This document shows, in pieces, positions 26,621 to 36,060 of a stretch of 64,000 nucleotides of DNA. Location: NCBI RefSeq assembly GCF_022662305.1, contig NZ_JAKNQH010000004.1, positions 1 to 64,000 on the forward strand. The letters run 5' to 3'. The translations under genes and the position numbers were made by a program. A model generated the notes under the pieces. The model saw nothing but the letters and a program-made list of their open reading frames with translations. It was not told the DNA's origin and searched no databases. Source of the stretch: Sphingomonas sp. BAUL-RG-20F-R05-02 (GTDB lineage Bacteria > Pseudomonadota > Alphaproteobacteria > Sphingomonadales > Sphingomonadaceae). The number at the start of each line of letters is the position of its first letter. Positions within the stretch are counted from its first letter, which is position 1.

Positions 26621-27427
26621 TCAGGCGAAGATGTCGGCCAGCCTGTCGGCGTCGGGACCATCCTTCCAGTTGCGCAACTCAATGAACAAAGACGCGCCGA
26701 CGATCGTGAACCACGTCAGCACGACCGTCGTGACGATCGATCGCAGCAGCGCGACGGCCACCGACGGCGGCATCGGCGCACTGATATGGCCACCGCGGGT
26801 GAACGCGCCGAAGGTGCCATAGCCCGCCACGCTCGCTAGGCCGACAGCGATCAGGACGAGCATATAGATGACGAAGGCGAGCAGCATGATGCCGAACACC
26901 GGCCAGCGCGCGCCCTTCGTCAGCGCTCGGCTGCGGCCGAATGCGCCGAACACCCCCGTCCGTTCCGCCACGACGGCGGGAAGGCACACCGACCACATGA
27001 CGGCGAGGAGGATCCCGGGCACCAGCAAGAAGATACTGCCGATCCACACGCCCAGCACGAACAGGAGATAGACCGCGAATAACGGCAGGGCGCGCTGTGC
27101 ACCGACCTGGAGCATCTCGCGCAGATCGGCCGACCGCCCTTGATCGTGCGCGACGGTCGCCTGAACGAGGGCACCGCTGGCGACGAGCCACAATATCGCG
27201 ACGACGAGCCCATAGAGGCCGAACGCGGCATAGCCGCCCCCGGTCAGGCTCCGGTTCGGCAGCGCCCATCCGCCGACTTGCCCGATCAGCAGTTGCGGCA
27301 GCGCGATCAGCACATAGGTGACGCCCAGCGTAGCGAGCGGATTGGCCTTGATGACATTTACGCTGCGGCCGAACACGCTACCGACGGACAATCCGTGGCG
27401 TTGTTCGACGAACGACTGACTTGCCAT
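26621..27427 (-). CDS. Polytopic membrane protein, YciC/GpdP-membrane-domain-like
   Basis: A 268-residue protein with about six transmembrane segments: residues 33-53, 68-92, 115-140, 140-160, 175-203 and 225-247. The plan resembles the YciC / glycerophosphodiesterase membrane-domain superfamily, which has paired helices after a loop such as GRSRALTKGARWPVFGI. No catalytic residues are visible. A GGGGGGATGAAG stretch precedes the ATG. It is divergent from the DUF4129-MoxR operon and is often found beside such envelope genes (recollection, not tested). Function unknown. Confidence 0.75.
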   Translation of the reverse strand: MASQSFVEQRHGLSVGSVFGRSVNVIKANPLATLGVTYVLIALPQLLIGQVGGWALPNRSLTGGGYAAFGLYGLVVAILWLVASGALVQATVAHDQGRSADLREMLQVGAQRALPLFAVYLLFVLGVWIGSIFLLVPGILLAVMWSVCLPAVVAERTGVFGAFGRSRALTKGARWPVFGIMLLAFVIYMLVLIAVGLASVAGYGTFGAFTRGGHISAPMPPSVAVALLRSIVTTVVLTWFTIVGASLFIELRNWKDGPDADRLADIFA

Positions 27428-27587
27428 GCTGCTTCATCCCCCCAAGACCGCCCTTTCGCCGATGGTGACGAAGCGACGTGACGCTGTCCAGCGGGATCGC
27501 TCCGGAACATGGCGATAGCGGATTGCGCCGCGCGCGGATCCGGCTAAGTTCTCAGGCGGGGCAGCGCGTCGTCGCTGGGAGGGCACC

Positions 27588-28283
27588 ATCGGCGCATCAG
27601 CACAGGTTTCGGCGGCGGATCGACTGGCCGGGGCACATGCCGCGCTGCGTGCCGATCCGTCGGTGCAGTTCACGCTGACGCGCGTACCGGCGCCGCCGCA
27701 ACTGCCCGAATGGCTCCGCACGCTGGAACACTGGATCGCGAACCCGTTTCGGCCGGTCGGGCGCTTGCTGCGCGGGCTGTCCAGCCTGATGCCGGACGCG
27801 CCCTATGCCCGCATCCTGTTGTGGACGCTGCTCGCCGCGATCGCGGCGGCGGTGATCTGGATGATCGTCGATCGCATCCGCTCGGGCGAATGGCGGCTGC
27901 CCACGTGGCGGCGCGGCAGCAAGGCGACACCGGAAGCGGACGAGGACGACTGGTCGCCGGGTGCGGAGCCGGCCCGGACATGGTTGCGCGAAGCGGACCT
28001 GCTCGCCGCAGAAGGGCGCTTTGCCGAAGCGATCCACTATCTCCTGTTTCATTCGATCGACGATATTGCCCGTCGTCGCCCGGCCTTGAAGCGGCCGTCG
28101 CTGACCAGCCGAGAGCTGGCCTCCGCGACACTGCTGCCTGCCGCCGTTCGCCCGCTGTTCGCCCGCATCGCCGGGCTGGTCGAACGCAGCCTGTTCGGCG
28201 GGCGGCCGGTCGTGGATGAGGACTGGCAGGCTGCGCGGGCCGCTTATGCCGACCTCGCGCTGCCGCAGCGGTGGCGCGTGTGA
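27588..28283 (+). CDS. DUF4129 domain membrane protein, first gene of MoxR operon
   Basis: A protein of about 231 residues with a single membrane helix (ILLWTLLAAIAAAVIWMIV) and a C-terminal DUF4129 domain containing RTWLREADLLAAEGRFAEAIHYLLF, in which the helical pattern resembles a TPR-like unit. The start is uncertain. The first standard codon in frame is GTG at 27663. Good coding sequence (AADRLAGAHAALRADPS) continues upstream to an ATC at 27588, which has GGGAGG five bases before it. I take the gene to begin there, either with a rare ATC codon or with a mutated ATG. The frame is closed at 27516. It overlaps the next gene by 4 bp. Family function unknown; it accompanies MoxR/DUF58 pairs. 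Confidence 0.75.
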   Translation: MGASAQVSAADRLAGAHAALRADPSVQFTLTRVPAPPQLPEWLRTLEHWIANPFRPVGRLLRGLSSLMPDAPYARILLWTLLAAIAAAVIWMIVDRIRSGEWRLPTWRRGSKATPEADEDDWSPGAEPARTWLREADLLAAEGRFAEAIHYLLFHSIDDIARRRPALKRPSLTSRELASATLLPAAVRPLFARIAGLVERSLFGGRPVVDEDWQAARAAYADLALPQRWRV

Positions 28284-29509
28284 GTGAGGTCGCGATCACA
28301 GCCGCCGGGGCAGGTGACGGCAAGAACGCCGACAGCATCTTCTCGCCGCTGGCGGTGGCGCTGATGCTGGTGATCGGCATTCTGGGTTTTGCCGGATCGT
28401 TGCTGCTCGGTGCGTATGCGCCCGACCTGCGATCGGGCCATAATGCGGGGGCACACGCGCTATCCACCGCCGCGACCGGCTACGCGGGCATCGTCGAACT
28501 GGCGCGCGCCACCGGGCGCAATCCGCACATCATCCGTGCGGAAGCAGGGTGGGATGACGAAGATCTGGTCGTCGCCACGCCCGAACACGGCACCGTGAAC
28601 ATGAGCAAGTTCCTGAAGGCACGCCGTGGCCGCCCCACGCTGATCGTCCTGCCGAAATGGGACGCGGTGGCGGACGGCCGGACGAGCGGCTGGGTAAACG
28701 TCGCCGGCCTGCTGCCGGCGTTCGACCCTGCCGGCGTCCTCGCACCCGGCGTTGTGATGACAGTCACCCGCCACCGCAGCGGCGCGCGGATGCTGCGCGT
28801 GGTCGGCCCGGGAACACCGTCGCTGGTGACATCCGCACCACAGCCGTTGCAGACGGTAACGTCGCCCGCGCTGTTACCGGTGCTGACCGACGATGCCGGT
28901 CGGATCGTGCTGGGCTGGGTCAATGGTTCCAGCGTCTACGTCCTCGCCGATCCCGATCTGCTGAACAACCACGGCATCCGCCGGCTCGACCGCGCGCGCG
29001 CCGCGCTCGACCTGCTCGATTACGTCAACGCGAACGGTGCGCGGGGTATCGACTTCGACGTGACGCTGAACGGCCTCGGCCGGGGTCGCAGCCCGCTGAA
29101 GCTTGCGTTCGAACCGCCGTTTCTCGCGATGACGCTGGCGATCGTCGTCGCGCTCGCGCTGGTCGGGTGGCAGGCGCTGGTCCGCTTCGGGCCGGCGCAA
29201 CCGCCCACGCGCGCGATTGCCTTCGGCAAGGCCGCGCTGATCGACAACAGCGCGATGATCGTCCGCAAGGCCGGCCGGGAAGGCGGGCTGGGCACACGCT
29301 ACGCTGCGCTGATCCGCGACCGGGCACGCGCGATGTTCGGTGTGCCGGCGCATCTGCCGGACGATGCGGTCGATCGCTATCTGGATCGTCTGCAAGGGGC
29401 GACGACGTTCACCGCGCTTGTTGCCGACGCTGGCAGCGCGAAACATCCCGCCGACATGCTCGCAGCGGCACAGGCGCTGCACCAATGGCAACAGGAGAAG
29501 ACACGGTGA
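28280..29509 (+). CDS. DUF4350 domain membrane protein
   Basis: A 409-residue protein with a membrane helix near each end of the soluble domain: about residues 22-42 ([20 protein letters not shown]) and 275-295 ([20 protein letters not shown]). The central periplasmic part is the DUF4350 region ([28 protein letters not shown]), which resembles GATase-like folds and may bind a small ligand or protein. A cytoplasmic tail follows. The GTG at 28280 overlaps the preceding stop (GTGA), so I prefer it to the GTG at 28271. It is placed between DUF4129 and MoxR genes, the usual order in this kind of locus. Confidence 0.82.
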   Translation: MSEVAITAAGAGDGKNADSIFSPLAVALMLVIGILGFAGSLLLGAYAPDLRSGHNAGAHALSTAATGYAGIVELARATGRNPHIIRAEAGWDDEDLVVATPEHGTVNMSKFLKARRGRPTLIVLPKWDAVADGRTSGWVNVAGLLPAFDPAGVLAPGVVMTVTRHRSGARMLRVVGPGTPSLVTSAPQPLQTVTSPALLPVLTDDAGRIVLGWVNGSSVYVLADPDLLNNHGIRRLDRARAALDLLDYVNANGARGIDFDVTLNGLGRGRSPLKLAFEPPFLAMTLAIVVALALVGWQALVRFGPAQPPTRAIAFGKAALIDNSAMIVRKAGREGGLGTRYAALIRDRARAMFGVPAHLPDDAVDRYLDRLQGATTFTALVADAGSAKHPADMLAAAQALHQWQQEKTR

Positions 29510-30462
29510 CGGTCAACGAGGTTCAGGCGCTGGGGGCGGCGATCCGTGCCGAAATCAGCAAGGCGGTGGTCGGCCACGACGCCACGGTCGACCTGCTGTT
29601 GGTTGCGCTGTTCGCGGGCGGGCATATCCTGCTGGAAGGGCCGCCGGGTACCGCCAAGACATTGCTCGCGCACAGCTTCGCGCAGACGGTCGGGCTGAAG
29701 TTCGGGCGGATTCAGTTCACGCCCGATCTGATGCCGGGCGATATCATCGGTGCAAACCTGTTCAACTTCCAGACGTCGGCCTTCACGCTGACGCGCGGGC
29801 CGATCTTTACCGAACTGCTGCTCGCGGACGAGATCAATCGCACGTCGCCCAAGACGCAGGCGGCGTTGCTGGAGGCGATGCAGGAACGCACCGTCACCAT
29901 CGACGGCGAAAGCCTTGCGCTCAGCACGCGCTTCACCGTCGTCGCGACCCAGAACCCGATCGAACAGCAGGGCGTCTACCCGTTGCCCGAGGCGCAGCTC
30001 GACCGGTTCCTGTTCAAGCAGACGGTATCCTACCCCACTGCCGAGGAAGAACGCCGGATCGTCGCCGGCCACGGCGCGCGGCAGGCGGCGATGTCGCCCG
30101 CCGACTGGGGCGTGGAAACTCGTGCGGATGCCGCGACGATCGATGCGGCGGTGGCTACGGTCGCAGGCGTGCGGCTGGTCGATGCGGTGATCGACTATAT
30201 CGTCGCGTTGATCCGGGGCACGCGCGGTGTCGCCGATCTCGAAAGCGGCGCCTCGCCGCGCGCCGGTGCGATGCTGGCGGGCGCGGCGCGCGCGCGGGCG
30301 GCGCTCGACGGGCGCGACTTCGTCATTCCCGATGACGTGAAGACGCTGGCACCGGCGTTGCTGCGCCACCGGCTGATCCTGTCTCCCGCCGCCGAGATCG
30401 GCGGGCGCACGGTCGAGGACGTGGTGGCGCAGATCATCGACGCGATCGAGGCGCCGCGTTGA
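29506..30462 (+). CDS. MoxR family AAA+ ATPase
   Basis: A 318-residue AAA+ ATPase of the MoxR class. Walker A is EGPPGTAKT, Walker B is LLLADEINR, sensor 1 is [12 protein letters not shown] and the arginine finger region includes LPEAQLDRF. The C-terminal lid carries [16 protein letters not shown]. MoxR proteins act as chaperones that assemble or activate complexes, often with a DUF58/VWA partner. The GTG at 29506 overlaps the previous stop by 4 bp and has AGGAG 8 bases upstream; an ATG at 29485 is in frame but without a ribosome site. Confidence 0.93.
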   Translation: MTVNEVQALGAAIRAEISKAVVGHDATVDLLLVALFAGGHILLEGPPGTAKTLLAHSFAQTVGLKFGRIQFTPDLMPGDIIGANLFNFQTSAFTLTRGPIFTELLLADEINRTSPKTQAALLEAMQERTVTIDGESLALSTRFTVVATQNPIEQQGVYPLPEAQLDRFLFKQTVSYPTAEEERRIVAGHGARQAAMSPADWGVETRADAATIDAAVATVAGVRLVDAVIDYIVALIRGTRGVADLESGASPRAGAMLAGAARARAALDGRDFVIPDDVKTLAPALLRHRLILSPAAEIGGRTVEDVVAQIIDAIEAPR

Positions 30463-31769
30463 TCTATCCGACCCGCATGGCGGTGCTGGCGGCGGTGATC
30501 GGTGCGCCGGTCACGTTGCTGGTCGCCGTGCTGTTTCCGGCCGTCTGGTATGCGGGGCTGGGCTGGCCGCTGGCGGTGCTGATCCTGGTGGTTGTCGATG
30601 CGCTGCTGGGGCACGCGCGTGCCGGCGCGACGCTCGCGCTGCCGCAGTCGGCGTCGGTGGGTGTGTCGCTGACGGTGCCGGTCGCGGTAACCATCACCGG
30701 CCAGTACGTCCGGGGCGTTGCGCAGGTGGCGATGGCCCGCGATCCGCTGGTCGCGGTCGCCAACGATGGGCGGGTCGACGTGATGCTCGACGACGGTCGC
30801 GGCACCGCTGCGCTGCTCCTGACCCCGCTGCGTCGTGGCACCGCGCGTTTCGCGGCGATTTGGGTGCGCTGGGCGGGACCGCTTGGGCTGGTCTGGCAGC
30901 AGGCGCGGATCGACGATGCGCATACGCTGCCGATCCTGCCCGATGTCGAGGCGGTTCGTCGCGACGGCGCGCAGGTGTTCCAACGCCACGCCGTGCAGGG
31001 TCTGCTCGCGCAAAGCGACCGCGGCGACGGCAATGATTTCGATGCCTTGGTCGAGTTCCGCTCGGGTATGGACCGGCGCGCGATCGACTGGAAGCAGACG
31101 GCGCGCCACCGCAGGCTCTACGCCAAGGAATATCGCACCGAACGCAACAGCCAGATCGTTTTCGCGATCGATGCCGGGCGGCAGATGTCGGATCCGATCG
31201 GCGGCATCCCGCGTGTCGATCGTGCGGTCTCGGCGGCGTTGCTGACAGGCTGGCTGGCGTTGAAGCTGGGGGATCGCGTCGCGCTCTACGCCTTCGATTC
31301 ACGCCCGCGCGTCGCCAGTGGCTTCATCAGCGGTGCACCGGCTTTTCCGGAGCTCCAGCAACTCGCGGCGGCGGTGGATTACAGCGGTGACGAGACCAAT
31401 TACACCTTCGCGCTGACCACGCTCGCCGCGCGGCTGACGCGACGGTCGATGATCGTGCTGTTCACCGAATTCACCGATCCGATTTCGGCGGATTTCCTGG
31501 TGCGGGCGGTCGCGCGACTGCTCAAGACCCATCTCGTGCTGATCGTGGTGCTGCGCGACGACGAACTCGAAACCATCGTCGATGCGGCGCCTGTTCAGCC
31601 CGCCGACGTGACCCGCGCGGTGACCGCCGCGGCGCTGCTGCGTGACCGCAGGCTGGTGCTGCTGCGGCTGCGTCATCTCGGCGTCCACGTCATCGAAAGC
31701 GCCTACGATCAGGTCGCCGAGCGGCTGGTCGAAGGTTATGTCGACCTCAAGCGCAGGAGCCGGTTGTGA
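30459..31769 (+). CDS. DUF58 domain protein (MoxR partner)
   Basis: A 436-residue protein. Two membrane helices are at the N-terminus (about residues 8-45). An Ig-like middle part follows, then the DUF58 signature [25 protein letters not shown] around residue 205. The C-terminal half is a von Willebrand A-like domain with [10 protein letters not shown] as the DxSxS-like metal site (Ser replaced by Gly-Arg) and LFTEFTDP later. It starts with TTG whose last bases overlap the previous stop (TTGA). DUF58 proteins are the usual partners of MoxR ATPases in envelope or complex maturation. Confidence 0.88.
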   Translation: MIYPTRMAVLAAVIGAPVTLLVAVLFPAVWYAGLGWPLAVLILVVVDALLGHARAGATLALPQSASVGVSLTVPVAVTITGQYVRGVAQVAMARDPLVAVANDGRVDVMLDDGRGTAALLLTPLRRGTARFAAIWVRWAGPLGLVWQQARIDDAHTLPILPDVEAVRRDGAQVFQRHAVQGLLAQSDRGDGNDFDALVEFRSGMDRRAIDWKQTARHRRLYAKEYRTERNSQIVFAIDAGRQMSDPIGGIPRVDRAVSAALLTGWLALKLGDRVALYAFDSRPRVASGFISGAPAFPELQQLAAAVDYSGDETNYTFALTTLAARLTRRSMIVLFTEFTDPISADFLVRAVARLLKTHLVLIVVLRDDELETIVDAAPVQPADVTRAVTAAALLRDRRLVLLRLRHLGVHVIESAYDQVAERLVEGYVDLKRRSRL

Positions 31770-32791
31770 GCGCTTTCGTCGATGCCGCCGCGCCGCTGCT
31801 CAACGCCAGCCGGTTCCGCGCCGCGCATGAGGCGGAATGGACGCGGCTCGAGGCGCTGCTGAAGCGGATCGAAAAAAAACGCTCGGTCCGCGTGCTGTCC
31901 GATGACGATCTGCTGGCGCTGCCGTTGCTGTACCGCGCCACGCTGTCGTCGCTGTCGGTCGCGCGCGAGACCTCGCTCGACCGCGCGCTGATCGCCTATC
32001 TGGAGCAATTGTGCGCGCGGGCGTACTTCCAGTTGTACGGCGTATCGGATTCGGCATGGCGCGACCTCGGGCGGTTCTTCACGCAAGGGTGGCCGGGGGC
32101 GGTCGCGTCACTCTGGCGCGAGACTTTGGTGATGACCTTCCTCACCCTGGTGGGCGCGGTTGCCGCCTATCTGCTGGTCCGTGCAGACACCTCCTGGTAT
32201 TTCGGCATCATCCCCGAAGGGCTGGCGGGCGGGCGTGATCCCAGCGCATCGGCGGCGGCACTGCGCGCCACGCTCTACCACAGCAGGGACAGTGGCCTCG
32301 GCGTGTTCGCCAGTTTCCTGTTCAACCACAATGCGCAGATCGCGATCTTCGCCTTCGCACTGGGGTTCGCGTTCGTCGTGCCGACCGCGCTGCTGATCCT
32401 CTACAACGGGCTGATGCTCGGCGCGATGATCGCGGTGTTCGCGGGCAAGGGGCTGGGGCTGAACTTCGTCGCGTGGCTGGCGATCCACGGCACTACCGAG
32501 ATGTTCGCGATCATCATCGCAGGCGCGGCGGGCATGCGGATCGGTACCGCCATCGCGTTTCCCGGGCGGGAGGAGCGGATGGTGGCAGTGGTCGCCGCCG
32601 GGCGCACCGCCGCGATCTCCATGGCGGGCGTGGTGCTGATGCTGGCGGTGGCGGCGATGCTCGAGGGGGTCGGGCGGCAGGTGGTGACCGGCGACGCGTT
32701 ACGCGCTGGCATCGGCCTCGCCATGCTGGCGGCGTGGCTGGTCTATTATTACGGCATCGGGAGGCGTTATGCGCAGAACCGGCGCGGCTAA
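31766..32791 (+). CDS. SpoIIM-like (stage II sporulation protein M) membrane protein
   Basis: A 341-residue protein of the SpoIIM/DUF95 family. About 100 soluble residues with a coiled segment are followed by six or so membrane helices. Recognisable blocks are FLFNHNAQIAIFAFALGFAF and LNFVAWLAIHGTTEMFAIIIAGAAG, which hold the family's conserved Asn and His-Gly-xx-Glu. In this non-sporulating lineage it belongs to the MoxR/DUF58 envelope operon. The GTG start overlaps the previous stop (GTGA). It extends 23 bp into the RDD gene. Confidence 0.85.
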   Translation: MSAFVDAAAPLLNASRFRAAHEAEWTRLEALLKRIEKKRSVRVLSDDDLLALPLLYRATLSSLSVARETSLDRALIAYLEQLCARAYFQLYGVSDSAWRDLGRFFTQGWPGAVASLWRETLVMTFLTLVGAVAAYLLVRADTSWYFGIIPEGLAGGRDPSASAAALRATLYHSRDSGLGVFASFLFNHNAQIAIFAFALGFAFVVPTALLILYNGLMLGAMIAVFAGKGLGLNFVAWLAIHGTTEMFAIIIAGAAGMRIGTAIAFPGREERMVAVVAAGRTAAISMAGVVLMLAVAAMLEGVGRQVVTGDALRAGIGLAMLAAWLVYYYGIGRRYAQNRRG

Positions 32792-33623
32792 GCCGCCTAC
32801 CACCCTCCGCCGTCGCTTCGTCACGCCCGAAGGCGTCGATCTCCAGCTCGAACTCGGCGGAGCGGGCACCCGCGCGGCGGCGTTCCTGATCGACGTGGTG
32901 TTGATGGTGATCCTGCTCGTCGTGGCGTCGCTTGGCCTGTTCGCGATCGGCACCGCGACGCGGGCGGACCTTGCCAAGATCCTCTGGCTGATCGGTGCAT
33001 TCTGCCTGCGCAACGGCTGGTTCGTCCTGTTCGAGATGGGCGGACGCGGCGCCACGCCCGGCAAGCGGCTGATGGGGCTGCGGGTCATCGCCCGCGATGG
33101 TGCGCGGCTGACCGCTGGCGCGGTGCTGGCGCGCAATGCGATGCGCGAGATCGAGGTGTTCCTGCCGCTTTCCTTCCTTGCCGCGCAGGCGGCGACCGGC
33201 ACGGCGGATGCTTTCCTGAGCATCTTCGCCTTGTTGTGGAGCGGCATCTTCCTGTTCTTTCCGCTGTTCAACCGCGATCGGTTGCGGATCGGCGATCTCG
33301 TCGCGGGCACTTGGGTTGTGCAAACCTCCGCACAGCGTCTCGCCGCGGACCTGTCGACGACGCGCGATCAGCCGCGCCGGGTGTTCAGCGATGCGGCGCT
33401 CGCGCTTTATGGTGTGTATGAATTGCAGGCGCTGGAGGAGGTGATCCGCAGTGGGGATGCACCGGCGCGGACCACCGTCGCGGCGACGATCCGGACCAAG
33501 GCGGGGCTGCCCGACGATGGCGACGACGACGGCTTTCTGGCCGATTATTACACCGCGCTTTGCGCAAGGCTGGAGCGGGGGCTCCTTGTCGGGCGGCGCC
33601 GGCTCGACAAATTCGGCGCGTAA
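32769..33623 (+). CDS. RDD family membrane protein
   Basis: A 284-residue protein with an RDD domain: TRAAAFLIDVVLM (Arg and Asp of the first helix), GGRGATPGKRLMGLRV, and RLRIGDLVAGTWVV. About four membrane helices lie between residues 35 and 185. A polar C-terminal tail with an acidic PDDGDDDGF stretch follows. Start ATG lies inside the end of the SpoIIM-like gene (23-bp overlap), in another frame. It is the last gene of the operon; a hairpin follows. RDD proteins are often small-molecule or ion transporters. Confidence 0.88.
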   Translation: MRRTGAAKPPTTLRRRFVTPEGVDLQLELGGAGTRAAAFLIDVVLMVILLVVASLGLFAIGTATRADLAKILWLIGAFCLRNGWFVLFEMGGRGATPGKRLMGLRVIARDGARLTAGAVLARNAMREIEVFLPLSFLAAQAATGTADAFLSIFALLWSGIFLFFPLFNRDRLRIGDLVAGTWVVQTSAQRLAADLSTTRDQPRRVFSDAALALYGVYELQALEEVIRSGDAPARTTVAATIRTKAGLPDDGDDDGFLADYYTALCARLERGLLVGRRRLDKFGA

Positions 33624-33692
33624 AGGGGAGGCGCTGATGTCGTAGTTGCTTGCTACCATTGCCGCTTGTCGCCATCGGCCGGCGATCACAGT

Positions 33693-33721
33693 GCCCCCTC
33701 CCGGTGTGTGCGGGAAGGGGC
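33693..33721. terminator. Bidirectional hairpin between convergent genes
   Basis: Arms GCCCCCTCCCG and CGGGAAGGGGC can pair over eleven positions with one mismatch around a GTGTGTG loop. It lies between the end of the RDD gene and the end of the M13 peptidase gene, which converge, so it can serve both. No long T-run follows on either side. Confidence 0.6.
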
Positions 33722-33728
33722 GTAGCCT

Positions 33729-35798
33729 TCACCAGACATGCACCCGCTTGTCGGGTGCCAGGTACAGCTTCTGACCCGGCTGAACCTTGAACGCGGGATA
33801 CCACGCATCGAGGTTGCGCACGGTCTGCGCGCGAAACCGATCGGGCGCGTGGCCGTCGGTGGCGATCCCCGAGCGTAGCGCCGCGTCGCGCTCCTTCGCA
33901 CGCCAGTTCTGCGCATAGGCGAGGAACAGGCGCTGGTCGCCGGTCATGCCGTCGATCACAGGTGCGGGCTTGCCGCCAAGCGAGGCGTGATAGGCTTCGT
34001 ATGCTGCGGTCAGCCCGGCGACATCGGCGATATTCTCGCCCAGCGTCTGGCGACCGTTGACGTGCAACCCCGGCAGCGCCTCGTACGCGTCGTACTGCGC
34101 GACCAGCGCCGCACCCTGCTGCTTGAAGTGCGCGAAGTCAGCGGGCGTCCACCAGTTGCGCAGCTTGCCGGTTGCGTCGAACAGCGCGCCGGTATTGTCG
34201 AAACTGTGGCTGATCTCGTGGCCGATCACCGCGCCGATCGCACCGTAATTGGCGGCGGCATAGCGATGCGGATCGTAGAACGGCGCCTCCAGGATCGCCG
34301 CCGGGAAATTGAGCGCGTTCTGGAGCGGCAGGTTCACCGCGTTGACGGTTTGCGGCGTCATCCACCATTCGCCCTTGTCGGGCGCCTTGCCGAGCTTGCC
34401 GAGCTGATGGTGATATTCGGCCAACCGCGCGCGCTGGATATTGCCGACCGGATCGTCCGCCTTGATCTCCAGCGCGCTGTAGTCGCGCCACGTCTCGGGA
34501 TAGCCGACGCCGACGCGCATCGTCGCGATCTTGCGCCGCGCCTCGGCCTTGGTGGCGGGGGCCATCCAGTCGAGTGCTGCGACGCGCGTGTCGAACGCGG
34601 CGAGGATGTTCTTCACCATCCCCTGAATATCCGCCTTGGACGAGGCAGGGAAGAACCGCTTCGCATAGATCTGCCCGACCGCGTCGCCGAGATACGCGTT
34701 GACTGCGGCGATGCCGCGTTTGTCGCGCGGGCGCTGCGCCGGCGTGCCCGACAGCGTATGGCCGTTAAACTCGAACGACGCCTGATCGAATGCCTTGGGC
34801 AGCACGGACGTGACGGCGTTAATATGGTGGAACGTCAGCCAGTCCTGCCATGCCGCCAGCGGCTCGCTTGCTACCAGCTTTGACAGGCCGGCGGTTGCCG
34901 CCGGTTGCCAGACGATGAAGGTCTGCTGCCCACCGAGCCCGGCCGCGCCGAAGAACGCCGCCCAGTCCAGCCCCGGCGCCTTCTTCGCGAAATCCGCTCT
35001 GGCCCACGGGTTGTTAGCCTTCTCTGGGTCCTGGCTCGATACGTTGTCGAGGTGCGCGGTGGCGATTTTCGTTTCCAGTGCCATCACCCGCTGCGCGCGG
35101 TTCGCAGGGTCGCTCATGCCCGCAAGCGTGAAGATCCGTGTCAGATAGGCGACGTAGGCGGTGCGGATCTTCGCCATCTCGGGCTTGGCTGACAGATAAT
35201 AGTCCCGCTCGGGCATGCCGAGGCCACCCTGTAGCAGGTACGGCACTTCCATATTGGGGTGGGTGAAATCCTGCGTCACGAACAGGCCGAACAGATGCTC
35301 GGTGTGGAAGTTGGAGGCGTTGAGCGGATCGACATCGGCGCGCAGATCGCTGCCGAGCATCTTGGCGAGCGCGGTCTTGTCGCTGATCGCCGCGATCGCG
35401 GCGAGTTCGGGCTTGATCGGCGCGAGACCACGCTGCTCGATCGCGTTGGTATCGAGGAACGCGTTGTAGAAGTCGGCGATGCGGCGCTGGTCGCTGCCGG
35501 CTGCGGCGTTGGCCTTCGCGGCATCGCCGATCACCTGCGCGTTGCGCCGTTCGGCGATGTTGAACACGTCGAGAAACACGCCGGTCGAGGCGCGGTCGGC
35601 CGGGATCGTCGTCTTCGCGCGCCAGGCGCCGTTGGCATATTGATCAAAGTCGTCGCCAGGCTTCACCGACGTGTCGATGCCCGCCGTATCGATGCCGGAT
35701 GCGGTCGCCTTCGCCTGGGTCGTCGTGTCGGTCCCGGCAGGTTTGGAGCAGGCGGTGGTGGCGAGCAGCAGAGCGATGAACAGGGCGGAACGCTTCAT
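33729..35798 (-). CDS. M13 family metallopeptidase, lipoprotein
   Basis: A 689-residue neprilysin-like (M13) zinc endopeptidase. The zinc site GHEISHSFDNTGA supplies HExxH. The third ligand lies in GENIADVAGLTAAYEAY. The NAVNLPLQN and RVGVGYPETWRDY segments and the conserved C-terminal Trp (HVW) are family marks. The N-terminus is a lipoprotein-like signal (ALFIALLLATTACSK), so it is probably anchored to a membrane and faces the periplasm. I start at the ATG at 35798, after AAGAGG; the open frame 70 codons upstream has no such features. M13 enzymes cut short peptides. Confidence 0.92.
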   Translation of the reverse strand: MKRSALFIALLLATTACSKPAGTDTTTQAKATASGIDTAGIDTSVKPGDDFDQYANGAWRAKTTIPADRASTGVFLDVFNIAERRNAQVIGDAAKANAAAGSDQRRIADFYNAFLDTNAIEQRGLAPIKPELAAIAAISDKTALAKMLGSDLRADVDPLNASNFHTEHLFGLFVTQDFTHPNMEVPYLLQGGLGMPERDYYLSAKPEMAKIRTAYVAYLTRIFTLAGMSDPANRAQRVMALETKIATAHLDNVSSQDPEKANNPWARADFAKKAPGLDWAAFFGAAGLGGQQTFIVWQPAATAGLSKLVASEPLAAWQDWLTFHHINAVTSVLPKAFDQASFEFNGHTLSGTPAQRPRDKRGIAAVNAYLGDAVGQIYAKRFFPASSKADIQGMVKNILAAFDTRVAALDWMAPATKAEARRKIATMRVGVGYPETWRDYSALEIKADDPVGNIQRARLAEYHHQLGKLGKAPDKGEWWMTPQTVNAVNLPLQNALNFPAAILEAPFYDPHRYAAANYGAIGAVIGHEISHSFDNTGALFDATGKLRNWWTPADFAHFKQQGAALVAQYDAYEALPGLHVNGRQTLGENIADVAGLTAAYEAYHASLGGKPAPVIDGMTGDQRLFLAYAQNWRAKERDAALRSGIATDGHAPDRFRAQTVRNLDAWYPAFKVQPGQKLYLAPDKRVHVW

Positions 35799-36060
35799 GG
35801 GGCAACCTCTTGCGATCGGTATTGGCACGCGCGTACACCGTGCTCTCATCCAGTGCCAGATCGTGAGTGCCCCCGGCCGTCTGCGAAGGCGAGGCATGCG
35901 TTGGTCTGATCTTCCGACAGGCCAGTTTGTTCGGACAATGGTTGTACCGAACCCGGAATGCATACCGCTTTGGCGTGCCATGACAGGTCCGATCTGCTGT
36001 ATTGGCACATCACAACGTGGTGGTGCGGAACCACAGACATAGTCGCTGCTTTACAGGTTG

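Noticed and set aside
28657..29484. Long open frame in front of the MoxR ATPase, apparently extending it to 601 residues
   Set aside because: The extra part is Arg/Gly-rich and lies out of frame over the DUF4350 gene. The ribosome site and 4-bp overlap place the start at 29506.
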